DNA of 44,625 bases from a virus, in IMG/VR virus record IMGVR_UViG_3300010371_000049, positions 1 through 44,625 of that record, one strand, 5' to 3'. The notes beneath the pieces were generated by a model, which had not been told where the DNA came from, searched no databases, and worked only from the letters and a program-made list of their open reading frames with translations. Positions 15,195 to 23,177 of this stretch are shown piece after piece; position 1 is the stretch's first letter, and each line of letters begins with the position of its first letter. A program made the position numbers and the translations under genes.

Positions 15195-16168
15195 GTATTT
15201 CTCTTAATAAATCAGTTGTATATTCAACATCTATCAAAGATAATGATATTTTGGATTTAAATATTCAACCAGATGCACCTTACCAATTAAATTGGAAAGA
15301 TCGTAGGCCAATTATAATGGTAAATTTGGCAACTATTGAATCATCATCACCAACTAATCCTAGAGGCTGGTTTAATGCCAAAACAGCCGATTATGTCAGT
15401 AATAAAGGTATTACCCAATTTCATACCGATCTTCTTAGTTCCGCGGATAAAACAATAGCCGAAATGACTCGAATTGGAGCGCAAGGCATGGTATTCTGGA
15501 ATCCTGAAGGTTGCCAATGGGCTAATAGTTCATTTATTGGTGATCCTACGCTAACCGAAACTTTAGCTCCTGAAATGACTGGTGTTATTGATCAATTTTT
15601 TGCTAAATTTGTAAGTGCTGGATTTAAAGTTGGTTGTTGTTTACGACCAAATACCTTGAGTATTACTCGAAATTTATCTACTGGATTAATTACAGCCACT
15701 TCACAATCATTTTCTCCAGTACCAGATGAAGTATTACATAAAAAAGCAGCATATGCCATGGAAAGATGGGGATGTACAATTTTCTATTGTGATTCTACAG
15801 TACAAGAAAATTATCCTGGTTCCGGACCAACAAAAGTAAATCCATTACCATCTACAATATTTCAATCGGTTGCATCGTCTTTTCCAAATGCTTTATTCAT
15901 TCCAGAAAATGAAGTAGATGGAGATTATCAGTTTACAGCACCATATAATCAATTAAATCAAGGTTGGATTGGAACTCCAACAAATATTCGCTCATTATAT
16001 CCCAATTCATTTTCAGTCAATTATATTCCGGATGGTAATATTACAGCAAATTATGATGCATTAGTTTCTTCTGTGAAATCTGGTGATATCCTAATGTGCC
16101 GGGGTTGGTTTAGGGATGATCCTACAAACCAATTAGTAATTGACATTTATAAAGCGGCAACTGAATAA
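15182..16168 (+). CDS. TIM-barrel glycosidase-like protein inserted between 59 and 32
   Basis: The start is TTG 15182 behind a near-perfect ribosome site (AAGGAGA). This 328-residue protein has no signal peptide. Regularly spaced strand-end motifs suggest a (beta/alpha)8 barrel: PRGWFNAKTADYV, GAQGMVFWNPEGCQW, AGFKVGCCLRPN, WGCTIFYCDST, FPNALFIPENEVD and GDILMCRGWF. The acidic residues at FWNPEG, YCDST and IPENE are candidate catalytic groups. I recall uncharacterised bacterial homologues in soil Acidobacteriota and Verrucomicrobiota. In T4-like phages 59 and 32 are normally adjacent or nearly so, so this looks like an insertion. A 13-bp hairpin spans its stop codon. Confidence 0.6.
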   Translation: MSKLSISLNKSVVYSTSIKDNDILDLNIQPDAPYQLNWKDRRPIIMVNLATIESSSPTNPRGWFNAKTADYVSNKGITQFHTDLLSSADKTIAEMTRIGAQGMVFWNPEGCQWANSSFIGDPTLTETLAPEMTGVIDQFFAKFVSAGFKVGCCLRPNTLSITRNLSTGLITATSQSFSPVPDEVLHKKAAYAMERWGCTIFYCDSTVQENYPGSGPTKVNPLPSTIFQSVASSFPNALFIPENEVDGDYQFTAPYNQLNQGWIGTPTNIRSLYPNSFSVNYIPDGNITANYDALVSSVKSGDILMCRGWFRDDPTNQLVIDIYKAATE

Positions 16169-16184
16169 GTACCGCTTTATAAAT
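16145..16184 (+). terminator. 13-bp hairpin enclosing the stop codon
   Basis: ATTTATAAAGCGG (16145-16157) and CCGCTTTATAAAT (16172-16184) are perfect inverted repeats with a 14-base loop that contains the TAA of the TIM-barrel gene. No U tract follows. It may terminate or stabilise the upstream mRNA before the gp32 leader. Confidence 0.6.
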
Positions 16185-16307
16185 CAAATAATAGATTAAC
16201 TAAATAATATATGTGATGATTCTATAATATGTTTAATCAAATCAAGTAAATTAAAAAAAAAAGGAAAAAGTTAATCGTTATGTGCAAGTGGATCAAGTTA
16301 AATCCAA
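16169..16307 (+). promoter_or_regulatory. gp32 leader region with late-like motif and upstream ORF
   Basis: This 140-base AT-rich leader contains CTAAATAATAT at 16200-16210, similar to the motif before structural genes, then an A-rich tract with AAGGA. An ATG at 16280 opens a 28-codon frame that runs into gp32 out of frame and ends at 16366. T4 gene 32 is autoregulated through an unstructured A/T-rich leader; a similar arrangement is possible here. Confidence 0.4.
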
Positions 16308-17228
16308 ATGTCATTCGCAGATTTAAAGAAGAGCCGTCAGGCAGCAGCAGAGAAGTTAGCAGGTAGTTTTCAAAAACAATCTTATTCAGATCCAGCATAT
16401 TGGGCTCCTACAGTAGATAAAAAACTCGGAACCGGTTTTGCAATTTTCCGTTTTTTACCAGCTAAAGAAGGTGAAGATATACCATATGTTGAACAACATT
16501 CACATTCTTATCAAGGTCCTGGTGGTTGGTACATTGAAAAATGTCCGACCGATTTAAAGAAAAATTGTCCCCAATGTGAAGGTAATTCAGTACTCTGGGA
16601 AACTGGTATTGAAGAAAATAAGGCGGTTGTCCGCAATCGTAAACGCAATAAACATTATCATTGTAATATTTTTATGATCAATGATAAGGGTAATCCAGAA
16701 AATAATGGTAAAGTTTTTAAGTATAAAATCGGACCAAGAATTTTAGAAAAGATTACTTCAGCAATTAAACCAGAATTTGATGATGTAGAATCTATTAATC
16801 CATTTGATCTTTGGGAAGGTGCTGATTTTACTCTAAAGATTAAGAAAAATGCACAAGGACAAAGAGATTATGGTGATTCGTCATTTGGTCCAAAGAAACC
16901 ATTATTTGTATTAAAGAATGGTAAACCAGATGAAGAAAAAATGGAAACAGTGTATAACCAAGTTTATTCCTTAAAAGAAGTTGTATCTGAATCTAATTAT
17001 AAGTCCTATGAAGACTTAGAAAAGAGAATGAATAAGGTACTTGGTCAATCATCTATATCTAATCGTGAAACCAAAGTGAATAAAAATAAAACAAAAGAAC
17101 AACCTTCCATTAAATCAAAGAAAGTGGAAGATGATGATGAATTACCTCCATTTGATACCCATGAAACTTCAAATGGAAGTGAACCCGATGAATTTGAGGA
17201 ATTTGCTAGTTTAGCAGCCGAAGATTAA
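16308..17228 (+). CDS. 32: Single-stranded DNA-binding protein gp32
   Basis: This 306-residue protein (T4 gp32 has 301) starts MSFADLKKSRQAAAEKLAGS, the basic N-terminal arm used for cooperative binding. The core begins with AIFRFLPAKEGED, then HSHSYQGPGGWYIEKC. A zinc site is formed by H64 or H66, C79, C87 and C90, close to T4 H64/C77/C87/C90. NPENNGKVFKYKIGPRILEKI and the INPFDLWEGADFTLKIKK motif follow. The acidic C-terminus (EPDEFEEFASLAAED) recruits partner proteins. It ends in an 18-bp terminator-like hairpin. Confidence 0.93.
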   Translation: MSFADLKKSRQAAAEKLAGSFQKQSYSDPAYWAPTVDKKLGTGFAIFRFLPAKEGEDIPYVEQHSHSYQGPGGWYIEKCPTDLKKNCPQCEGNSVLWETGIEENKAVVRNRKRNKHYHCNIFMINDKGNPENNGKVFKYKIGPRILEKITSAIKPEFDDVESINPFDLWEGADFTLKIKKNAQGQRDYGDSSFGPKKPLFVLKNGKPDEEKMETVYNQVYSLKEVVSESNYKSYEDLEKRMNKVLGQSSISNRETKVNKNKTKEQPSIKSKKVEDDDELPPFDTHETSNGSEPDEFEEFASLAAED

Positions 17229-17236
17229 AAAACAAA

Positions 17237-17277
17237 GATTTGGTAAAGCCTTGAAAGAATCAAGGCTTTACCAAATC
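17237..17277. terminator. 18-bp perfect hairpin between gp32 and a convergent gene
   Basis: GATTTGGTAAAGCCTTGA (17237-17254) and its exact complement (17260-17277) are separated by AAGAA. The right arm starts exactly at the stop codon of the minus-strand gene ending at 17260, so it encodes that gene's last five residues. It is very stable and probably bidirectional. Confidence 0.8.
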
Positions 17278-17442
17278 CAATAATTTATTAATCTCTGTAA
17301 TTAAAATTTCTAACCGTGTTAAGGTTTCAAATGTTTTTTGTAATTGAAACTTATTAATTTTTGTTTTTTGGTCGAGAGATATTATAAGTTCTTTCAATTG
17401 TTTGTTTTCTTCTTCTAAAGAAACACCATTCTCCGATGACAT
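17260..17442 (-). CDS. Small coiled-coil protein
   Basis: This 60-residue protein is almost entirely heptad-like helix (SLEEENKQLKELIISLDQKT, then TFETLTRLEILITEINKLL). It could be a small baseplate or tail chaperone, or simply a dimerising accessory protein. It is the last gene of the minus-strand tail block and ends in the gp32 terminator stem. Confidence 0.55.
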   Translation of the reverse strand: MSSENGVSLEEENKQLKELIISLDQKTKINKFQLQKTFETLTRLEILITEINKLLDLVKP

Positions 17443-17453
17443 ACAATATTATA

Positions 17454-17687
17454 TCATGAAGATAGATTCAATTTCAATAAATCTTCTTTCAATTTCTGAA
17501 CTCCAAATAAAGAGAATGAATAACAATCTGAAAATGGTAAAGATTCGTTATATACATATAATGAATCCGTACCTTCTAATGAATAAAAGACAAATTCCAA
17601 ATCTGGGCAAAATGTTCTTAGTACACGTGAAAATTTATCCATAATAAAAGCATCACCTGATTTAACCACCGTCATTTGAAATAACAT
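17454..17687 (-). CDS. Hypothetical protein (about 77 aa)
   Basis: Possible starts are ATG 17687 or 17675 (MTVVKSGDAFIMDKFSRVL). The product is a compact alpha/beta-looking chain with no motifs I recognise. It lies between the 914-aa hub protein and the coiled-coil gene in the same direction, with short spacings, which supports co-transcription. Confidence 0.5.
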   Translation of the reverse strand: MLFQMTVVKSGDAFIMDKFSRVLRTFCPDLEFVFYSLEGTDSLYVYNESLPFSDCYSFSLFGVQKLKEDLLKLNLSS

Positions 17688-17710
17688 AGCAAACAAATTA
17701 TATCACATGT

Positions 17711-20455
17711 TTAGTTGCGATAGTAACTGGATTGTGATGATTGTTGATGGGTAGAATCGTTTTGTCTTGAACGTAACCCAACTCCAATAGTATTGTTAGT
17801 AACATTTTGATTTGTAGTTTGTTGAACTACCGTATTACCAGATGGTTGAGAAATTTGGTTCCTTTTCAATGCAGAGTTTTCATCCAATTTACTCAATAAA
17901 TTTTTAGCTTGCAAATTTTGTTGAGATTGTTCAAGAGAGTATAATGCTATTTGAGATTCCTTGGCAAATCGGGTTCTCTCATTGCTAGATTGGCGATATA
18001 ATGATATTGCATGATTAAAGTTTCCCATTCTAAATGCAGCATATGCTTCACGTTCTTTTGATCCACCATAAAGATTACCAAGGGAATTATAAAATGATTG
18101 GATTAATTGAGCATCAGAGATGCCATTTAAATTCCCACCAAATTGATTTTTAATAGTTTCCACAATTTGGTTTGCATTTTTTCTTCCAGAAATAGCTAGT
18201 TCAAATACCGCGTCCTTTAATTGTTGTGATCGGTTTGTTAAATCCAAACCTTTTTGCTTTAAATCTTCCACAACTGGTTCATAAATTTTATCCTCTGCAA
18301 AAGCTTGTTGGAGATATATCATCCTTCGATTATTCGATAGACTTCTCCAAGCTGATTTAAAAGTCTCAGTCCCTTGTCTAGCACCATTCTTACCACCAGC
18401 GGCAATTAACTTATCATCAATCATTTTAGTTTCTGGATCGATATCCGAAAGAGAATGGATATAATCTAAAAATTTATCCATTGTTCCTTGTTTTGTTGAA
18501 AACTGATACAAACCATATGAATAACCACCTAAATCATCACCACCAGAATTAACTAATGAATCATTAATTGTTCCGGCATTACCATTTGCTTCATTCAATC
18601 TTGCCATCATTCCTAATTCCGGTAATGTATAATTTGTAGAATTGGCTAAAGATGCACCAGTAGATAATAGAGCACCGGAACCCATCATTGGTTTTGTTCT
18701 CAAAATATCCAATCTTCTTTTTTGTTCTACTTCTCTTTGTTGTTCGGATAAAACAGGTGTTGCTTTTATCACTCCAGCCATTTGTGATGGATCAAATTGA
18801 CCACTAAAAAGATCCTTCCAATTACCATGAATTAGATCAGTAAATCCTCTCTTTAGATTTTCCCAAGGATGTAATAAATTATTTGCTGCTACTGCTCCAT
18901 TATTAATTACTGATGATTCTAAACCTTTACGGGATGATTTACCATAACCCATTTTTTCATTGATAGTATCAGCATCTTTGAATATCTTATAACTAGCAAC
19001 CGCTCCGGTACCTAATGCTAAACTAGCCAATCCACCAAGACCAAATAAAGCACTACCAAAAAACTTACCGGCGGCCCCGGCGATTCCACCAGATATGACT
19101 TTTTGAGTAACTCCTTCTGCAACACCAGTTTCTACAGCATGTGTTAAACCAGATGATGATTCTTGGGATTTTTTTGGTACCAAACTGTTAACACCTGAAC
19201 CTGATCCTAATAAACCAGCTACCATTACAGGGGGTTTCGATTTTCTTATTAATCCTTCTTCTTGATTCTCCTCATTAATTCCTTCTGAAAGTTCATCCCT
19301 TTTGGTTAACTTATCAGATATTTTTTTTAAAGAACCATCCATCGAATGTAACAATTTTACTTGGTCTTCAAATAAATCTACAACATGTTCAGGTTTTAAT
19401 TTTGGATTATCTCGTTGAATTGGATTGTTGTAAGAATTATTTGAACCTACTGGGATAATACTTCTATTACTAATTGGTGGTCTTTGTACTGGAATCGGTT
19501 CGGATCTTTGGACCCCGGTAGATTTTGGTTTCTTTAAAAATTTCTTTACTAATTCATCTTCAGCACCTAAATCCTTTAAAGTGCCAGCAGCATGATATTT
19601 TAATTCTGGTGATTTATTTGGATTTTTCAAAACATCATATAAAACATTATTCAGATTTTTTCCAGAATTTGCATCAATAATACTAGCCAATTCTTCTACG
19701 GGAGAAACTTTTAGCCCATCATTTAATAATCCTTCTTGAATAATATTTTCAGGAGGTACATTTATTGTTTGACCAATAGGCGCTTCAATTATTGGATTTT
19801 TAGGTGTATTTTGATCAACAATTTTAATAGGTTGTTTTTTTGATATGGTTTTTACAGGTTGTTTTGGTTGATTGATTTTTGGATTTTTAGGAATTTTTGG
19901 GACTTGTGTGATTACTGCGGTATTTGATTTTGATTGAGTACTAAGATTTTTTAATAATTCCTGATGACGGATTCTTTTTCTTTCATTTTCTGATTTTTGT
20001 TTATCTAAATATGTACCAAAAGCAACTGCTAATGGTGAATCACCTGTAAGTGCACCTAAAATAGCACTAACTCTTACCGGGTGATTTTTTACATAATTAC
20101 TGATAGAATTTGTTTGATTTGAAATATTATTCTTTAATTGATTGGTAGTTTGATAAACTGCATCAAATTCACTCATTACCAAATCTAATTGTTTTGGGTA
20201 ATCCTTCAATAAAATGGAAACTGCGGCTCGTATTTCATCCAATTTATTATCTACGGATTTAATTGTACCATAACTAATTTTTTCAGGATCGATAGAATTC
20301 CTTAAGAAATCTAAAGATTTTCTTACATTTTTAACAATTTGATTAACTTGTTGATTTGAATTTAATGGACTTTTTCGTAAATCTTGGAGATACTGATCCA
20401 ATTTAATTAAATACGTATCTCCAGTTTCAGATTGGTTTAACGGTAAACTAGCCAT
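17711..20455 (-). CDS. Large tail/baseplate protein with muralytic-like domain
   Basis: This 914-residue protein is modular. Residues 1-200 are helical coiled-coil-like. Residues 200-430 are Pro/Lys/Asn-rich linkers with PKNP repeats. About 455-500 is a Gly/Ala hydrophobic stretch (GGIAGAAGKFFGSALFGLGG) that could insert in a membrane. About 610-800 holds LNEANGNAGTIND, GGYSYGLYQFSTKQGTMDKF and NRRMIYLQQAFAEDKIYEP, a layout I associate with phage peptidoglycan hydrolases (SYGxYQxS motif, upstream Glu). The end is Gln/Asn-rich. It probably opens the cell wall during DNA entry. An AT-rich late-like motif lies just upstream. Confidence 0.65.
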   Translation of the reverse strand: MASLPLNQSETGDTYLIKLDQYLQDLRKSPLNSNQQVNQIVKNVRKSLDFLRNSIDPEKISYGTIKSVDNKLDEIRAAVSILLKDYPKQLDLVMSEFDAVYQTTNQLKNNISNQTNSISNYVKNHPVRVSAILGALTGDSPLAVAFGTYLDKQKSENERKRIRHQELLKNLSTQSKSNTAVITQVPKIPKNPKINQPKQPVKTISKKQPIKIVDQNTPKNPIIEAPIGQTINVPPENIIQEGLLNDGLKVSPVEELASIIDANSGKNLNNVLYDVLKNPNKSPELKYHAAGTLKDLGAEDELVKKFLKKPKSTGVQRSEPIPVQRPPISNRSIIPVGSNNSYNNPIQRDNPKLKPEHVVDLFEDQVKLLHSMDGSLKKISDKLTKRDELSEGINEENQEEGLIRKSKPPVMVAGLLGSGSGVNSLVPKKSQESSSGLTHAVETGVAEGVTQKVISGGIAGAAGKFFGSALFGLGGLASLALGTGAVASYKIFKDADTINEKMGYGKSSRKGLESSVINNGAVAANNLLHPWENLKRGFTDLIHGNWKDLFSGQFDPSQMAGVIKATPVLSEQQREVEQKRRLDILRTKPMMGSGALLSTGASLANSTNYTLPELGMMARLNEANGNAGTINDSLVNSGGDDLGGYSYGLYQFSTKQGTMDKFLDYIHSLSDIDPETKMIDDKLIAAGGKNGARQGTETFKSAWRSLSNNRRMIYLQQAFAEDKIYEPVVEDLKQKGLDLTNRSQQLKDAVFELAISGRKNANQIVETIKNQFGGNLNGISDAQLIQSFYNSLGNLYGGSKEREAYAAFRMGNFNHAISLYRQSSNERTRFAKESQIALYSLEQSQQNLQAKNLLSKLDENSALKRNQISQPSGNTVVQQTTNQNVTNNTIGVGLRSRQNDSTHQQSSQSSYYRN

Positions 20456-20462
20456 TTATCAC

Positions 20463-20473
20463 TATTTATTTCT
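20463..20473 (-). promoter_or_regulatory. Late-promoter-like motif
   Basis: Minus-strand AGAAATAAATA eight bases before the ATG of the 914-aa gene. It is similar to CTAAATAAATA before other structural genes. It is weak on its own because the region is AT-rich. Confidence 0.3.
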
Positions 20474-20669
20474 GGACAATATCTTTTTGTGAAATATGAA
20501 ATATAGCTAAACCACCAATCGTTGCAAATTTTGCAATTGATATAATAATTGGCCAATGTTCGAAATATTTTGGTTCAAATAAGACAAATGATAAAACAGT
20601 GGAAACAACCACACCAACAGTGGAAGATTTCCAACTTTTAAATATCCTGGTAATTAATTCATCTTTCAT
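20466..20669 (-). CDS. Small two-pass membrane protein, holin-like
   Basis: This 67-residue protein has a basic N-terminus (MKDELITRIFKSWKSS), a first hydrophobic helix (VGVVVSTVLSFVLF), a short loop EPKYFEHWP and a second helix (IIISIAKFATIGGLAIF), ending HISQKDIVQK. Size and topology match class II holins or phage membrane proteins of the KFxxxGGLA type. The ATG overlaps the stop of the frameshift extension (ATGA at 20666-20669), and the ribosome site AAGGAG lies 10 bases upstream. The lysozyme gene is 6 kb away, so holin is only a candidate. Confidence 0.6.
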   Translation of the reverse strand: MKDELITRIFKSWKSSTVGVVVSTVLSFVLFEPKYFEHWPIIISIAKFATIGGLAIFHISQKDIVQK

Positions 20670-20836
20670 TGTTTATTATTCTCCTTTTCAAGTTGCTGTA
20701 CTAATAAAGTAGTTAAAATTTCTCTATCCGAAGGAACCATATCATGTAACTCAGTCCAACTCATTTTGTGGTGGTACCAAAGAGCAAAATTACGGACGTA
20801 AAATTGCGTTAAATTGGTATGGCTGAGCCCTATCCG
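20666..20836 (-). CDS. -1 frameshift extension of the gp26-like protein (gp51/chaperone-like)
   Basis: Read in the -1 frame after the slippery TTTTTTC, 56 codons stay open from CGG at 20836 to the TGA at 20666-20668. The product starts RIGLSHTNLTQFYVRNFALW, passes a YHHKMSWTELHDM segment and ends SDREILTTLLVQQLEKENNK. The pattern W/Y-x-HHK-x-S-x-x-E-L-x-x-M-x-P-x-x-R-(E/D)-I is what I remember from small proteins encoded right after gp26 in T4-like cyanophages. An internal ATG (20764) has no ribosome site, which favours expression by frameshifting. Confidence 0.65.
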   Translation of the reverse strand, partial: RIGLSHTNLTQFYVRNFALWYHHKMSWTELHDMVPSDREILTTLLVQQLEKENNKQ

Positions 20837-21576
20837 AAAAAATCCGCGATTCCTTGTAATTTAATTTTGGATTTATGTCCGCATTTGGTACAATGAAACG
20901 GTGCTTCAAATTTATAATCTGGAATAGTATCAAAAAATGTCCGAATTTTTCCAAATGCTGGTTGTGATAAACCTTCTAAAAATTGTGTTAATTCTTCATC
21001 TGTAAATTTATCTCTGGTATAAATTTTTTCTTCTTCAAATATCGTAGAAACACAATCTTTAATAATTTCAAAGGTAGATTGAATATTACCATCTGTTTTC
21101 ATTTGGGCTATTTTATCAGCTACTTCAAATCTTGGATATCGCATTTCAATACCAATCAAAGGATTTTCTTGTAACCGAATAATATTATGTTTATCTGGCG
21201 GAATTTCTATTTTTAAATCCTTTTCCAGATCAATTTTATATTTAATCACATATCCACACAAACCATCTTCGTTTTCAGGATTTGGTTTAGGACATTTAAA
21301 TGATATTTCTACCACATCAGAAATAGATTTGCAACGGATTTGAATAAAAAGATATTCCAAATCTCGTAATGGTAAATTTTTAATGTCAATTTTATTTACC
21401 AAACATAAGGAAATAATTTGGTGGATTGCTCTAATAAAATCTGGTACTTCATTTGACTGTAAAGCAATTAAAAAAACTTTTTCCGCACCGGCTGTAAATG
21501 GACGAAAGACTACCTTCTTTTTGGAAAGTGGTAAAATGGTTTCAAATTCAGGAAGAATTATTCTAGGTAATTGCAA
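20830..21576 (-). CDS. 26: Baseplate hub / tail-assembly protein, gp26-like (zero frame)
   Basis: This 248-residue protein opens MQLPRIILPEFETILPLSKK and VVFRPFTAGAEKVFLIALQS. It ends in a zinc-ribbon half (HCTKCGHKSKIKLQGIADFFG) after an earlier SFKCPKPNPENEDGLCGY Cys pair. This order (LPxxxVxYRPFxxxEEKxLLxA, PCxxC, QxFF ending) is that of gp26 in T4-like cyanophages. The final IADFF is encoded over the T6C slippery sequence; a -1 shift yields a fusion of about 303 residues. gp26 helps build the central hub that nucleates the tape-measure complex. Confidence 0.75.
   Translation of the reverse strand: MQLPRIILPEFETILPLSKKKVVFRPFTAGAEKVFLIALQSNEVPDFIRAIHQIISLCLVNKIDIKNLPLRDLEYLFIQIRCKSISDVVEISFKCPKPNPENEDGLCGYVIKYKIDLEKDLKIEIPPDKHNIIRLQENPLIGIEMRYPRFEVADKIAQMKTDGNIQSTFEIIKDCVSTIFEEEKIYTRDKFTDEELTQFLEGLSQPAFGKIRTFFDTIPDYKFEAPFHCTKCGHKSKIKLQGIADFFG
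20836..20842 (-). promoter_or_regulatory. Candidate programmed -1 ribosomal frameshift site
   Basis: The heptamer T TTT TTC lies in register with the zero frame (GAT TTT TTC GGA TAG), the canonical X XXY YYZ form. An AAGGA element ends 8 bases upstream, comparable with the stimulatory Shine-Dalgarno of dnaX, and the zero-frame stop is two codons downstream. The -1 frame is open for 56 codons after it. Confidence 0.65.
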
Positions 21577-21781
21577 TGTTTAAAAGTCTCCGGGATCACG
21601 ATTTATTAAGATTTTTTAATATTTTAACTTGTTGAAAATAAAAGATTTAAAAATGGTAAAATTCATTTATTTTAAGGTAAATCCCAAAATCAATACTTTG
21701 TAGCACCTAACAAATTAAAATAGAAAAAAATGAATTATTTTTATTCTAAATATACTTATTTACTAAGAATTTTGAGGAAAC
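21577..21781 (-). other. AT-rich gap without a gene
   Basis: About 205 bases between the tail-tube-like and gp26-like genes. I see no open frame of note. It is very AT-rich, has a T-rich stretch after the upstream gene and offers several weak TATAAT-like boxes, none with a good -35. Confidence 0.4.
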
Positions 21782-22486
21782 CTATTTAATTGGCGTTAAG
21801 TTATAACTAATTGTAGAATTCACCTGAGTTTTTTGTTGTGGTTCGTTTTTTGAAAATTGTATCTTATCAATGGACAACATAGTATCACCATTTGAATCTG
21901 TAATACCATTGATACCTGCTACAATCCATCTTCGATATGAAAAACCAACTACCAGGCTATGTACTTGATTATTTGGTGAATAATCTAACTCTAAATTACC
22001 AACAAAATTTGGCCATGCATTTTGCAGAGTTATTTCGTAGATAATATTGTCCGATTCATCAAATTGGCTAATTCCAATATCGGTTGTATATTCAGAATAA
22101 TAATTATAATCCAAAGTTATGGCATCCTCAATTGCATAATGCCATGAATCAAAAAATAATTTTTCATCAAATTCACCAGTAATAAGAAATTGGACTCTTA
22201 CATCATCATAAATGGCTTCATATGGTTGTTTATAAGTTGGACCATAATGACGAATTTCAGTAGTTGCAAAAAACTTACTTGGAAATTCTGCTCGATGGGC
22301 TAATAATGAAATTCGTTTTTGAATATCTACACTATCTACCAAAAATTTCTTAAAATAACCACCATCTTGGAAAAATGAGTTATTTGTAATGATAACTGGT
22401 AATGCAGCTATATCTACTCTATATTTGTTTGGTCTTGCAAAACCACTAGCCGCAGATACAGATGCAATAAATTCTGTAATATCCAT
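21782..22486 (-). CDS. Tail-tube family protein (gp19/gp54-like)
   Basis: This 234-residue protein opens MDITEFIASVSAASGFARPNKYRVDI, the typical start of T4 gp19-family tube proteins (FxxxxxxGxxRPNxFxVxI). LLAHRAEFPSKFFATTEIRHYGPTYKQP follows, then a DVRVQFLITGEFDEKLFFDSWH region and a NAWPNFVGNLELDYSPNN strand pair shared by the tube and its baseplate initiator gp54. At 234 residues it lies between gp19 (163) and gp54 (320), so tube initiator or tube protein are both possible. The start overlaps nothing but directly follows the upstream gene's stop. Confidence 0.7.
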   Translation of the reverse strand: MDITEFIASVSAASGFARPNKYRVDIAALPVIITNNSFFQDGGYFKKFLVDSVDIQKRISLLAHRAEFPSKFFATTEIRHYGPTYKQPYEAIYDDVRVQFLITGEFDEKLFFDSWHYAIEDAITLDYNYYSEYTTDIGISQFDESDNIIYEITLQNAWPNFVGNLELDYSPNNQVHSLVVGFSYRRWIVAGINGITDSNGDTMLSIDKIQFSKNEPQQKTQVNSTISYNLTPIK

Positions 22487-23137
22487 TTATTTCTTCTTTT
22501 TCCAATTTTTGGTACCAGTTTGAGTACCTGCAATAATCGCTTCGCTATCCTTCCAAACTTGTGTATTGGTGGCTTTCTTAAATCTTGAAACTGGCAATAA
22601 AACTGCCATCTTGGCATCTTCTATTGATACTTGCAAAAATTTGGATTGTACGTGGCTTGGAATATAAGAGTGTAAAGTGGGTTTAACCATTTGATGTTTA
22701 GCGAAATGCTTTAGAAAAGCATAAGTGGCTTTTACTTTTGTCGTTTCATCCCATTTGTTATTAGAACGAAAATGAATAAGATAATCCAATAACTGGGCTC
22801 TTAATGTAATTGGGAGGTAATGAAAATTTATTCCAAATAGTCTTCCATCATCAAAAAAATCAATTAGCAGAATAAACGGAAAAACATCATAGTAGTTAAG
22901 ACTGGCCGCCCATTTAGGATCATACCAAAAAAAGTAAAATTTACCTTGTAATGTTTCATCAACCAAATTATTTTTATCCAACATCAATCGTTGTGGACGT
23001 GCATTGGCATGAATCTTAATCAAATTTTCTAACCATTCTTCAGATTCTTTTTGACCTTTTTTCAATTGTTGATTGGTCATATTCCGAATTCGGTTAAAAA
23101 GATTAAAATAACCTGGTCGATGTGGTTCGTATGCCAT
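22487..23137 (-). CDS. Conserved T4-type virion-associated protein
   Basis: This 216-residue protein contains GKFYFFWYDPKWAASLNYYD, VFPFILLIDFF, LFGINFHYLPITLRAQLLDYL and a C-terminal SRFKKATNTQVWKDSEAII. I recall the same series (YxFxYDPK..LPYYDxFPLxxP, GxNxHYLP, VWxDS) in a protein present throughout T4-like cyanophages, often annotated as DNA-end protector (gp2-like) or structural protein; I cannot verify which. The preceding late-like motif at 23144-23154 fits late expression. Confidence 0.55.
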   Translation of the reverse strand: MAYEPHRPGYFNLFNRIRNMTNQQLKKGQKESEEWLENLIKIHANARPQRLMLDKNNLVDETLQGKFYFFWYDPKWAASLNYYDVFPFILLIDFFDDGRLFGINFHYLPITLRAQLLDYLIHFRSNNKWDETTKVKATYAFLKHFAKHQMVKPTLHSYIPSHVQSKFLQVSIEDAKMAVLLPVSRFKKATNTQVWKDSEAIIAGTQTGTKNWKKKK

Positions 23138-23143
23138 CTATTT

Positions 23144-23154
23144 TATTTATTTAG
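23144..23154 (-). promoter_or_regulatory. Late-promoter-like motif CTAAATAAATA
   Basis: Located on the minus strand 7 bases before the ATG at 23137, at the head of the whole minus-strand tail block. It is a good match to an extended form of the T4 late -10 (TATAAATA). Confidence 0.4.
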
Positions 23155-23177
23155 TACTTTGTGTTATAACTCTAAAC

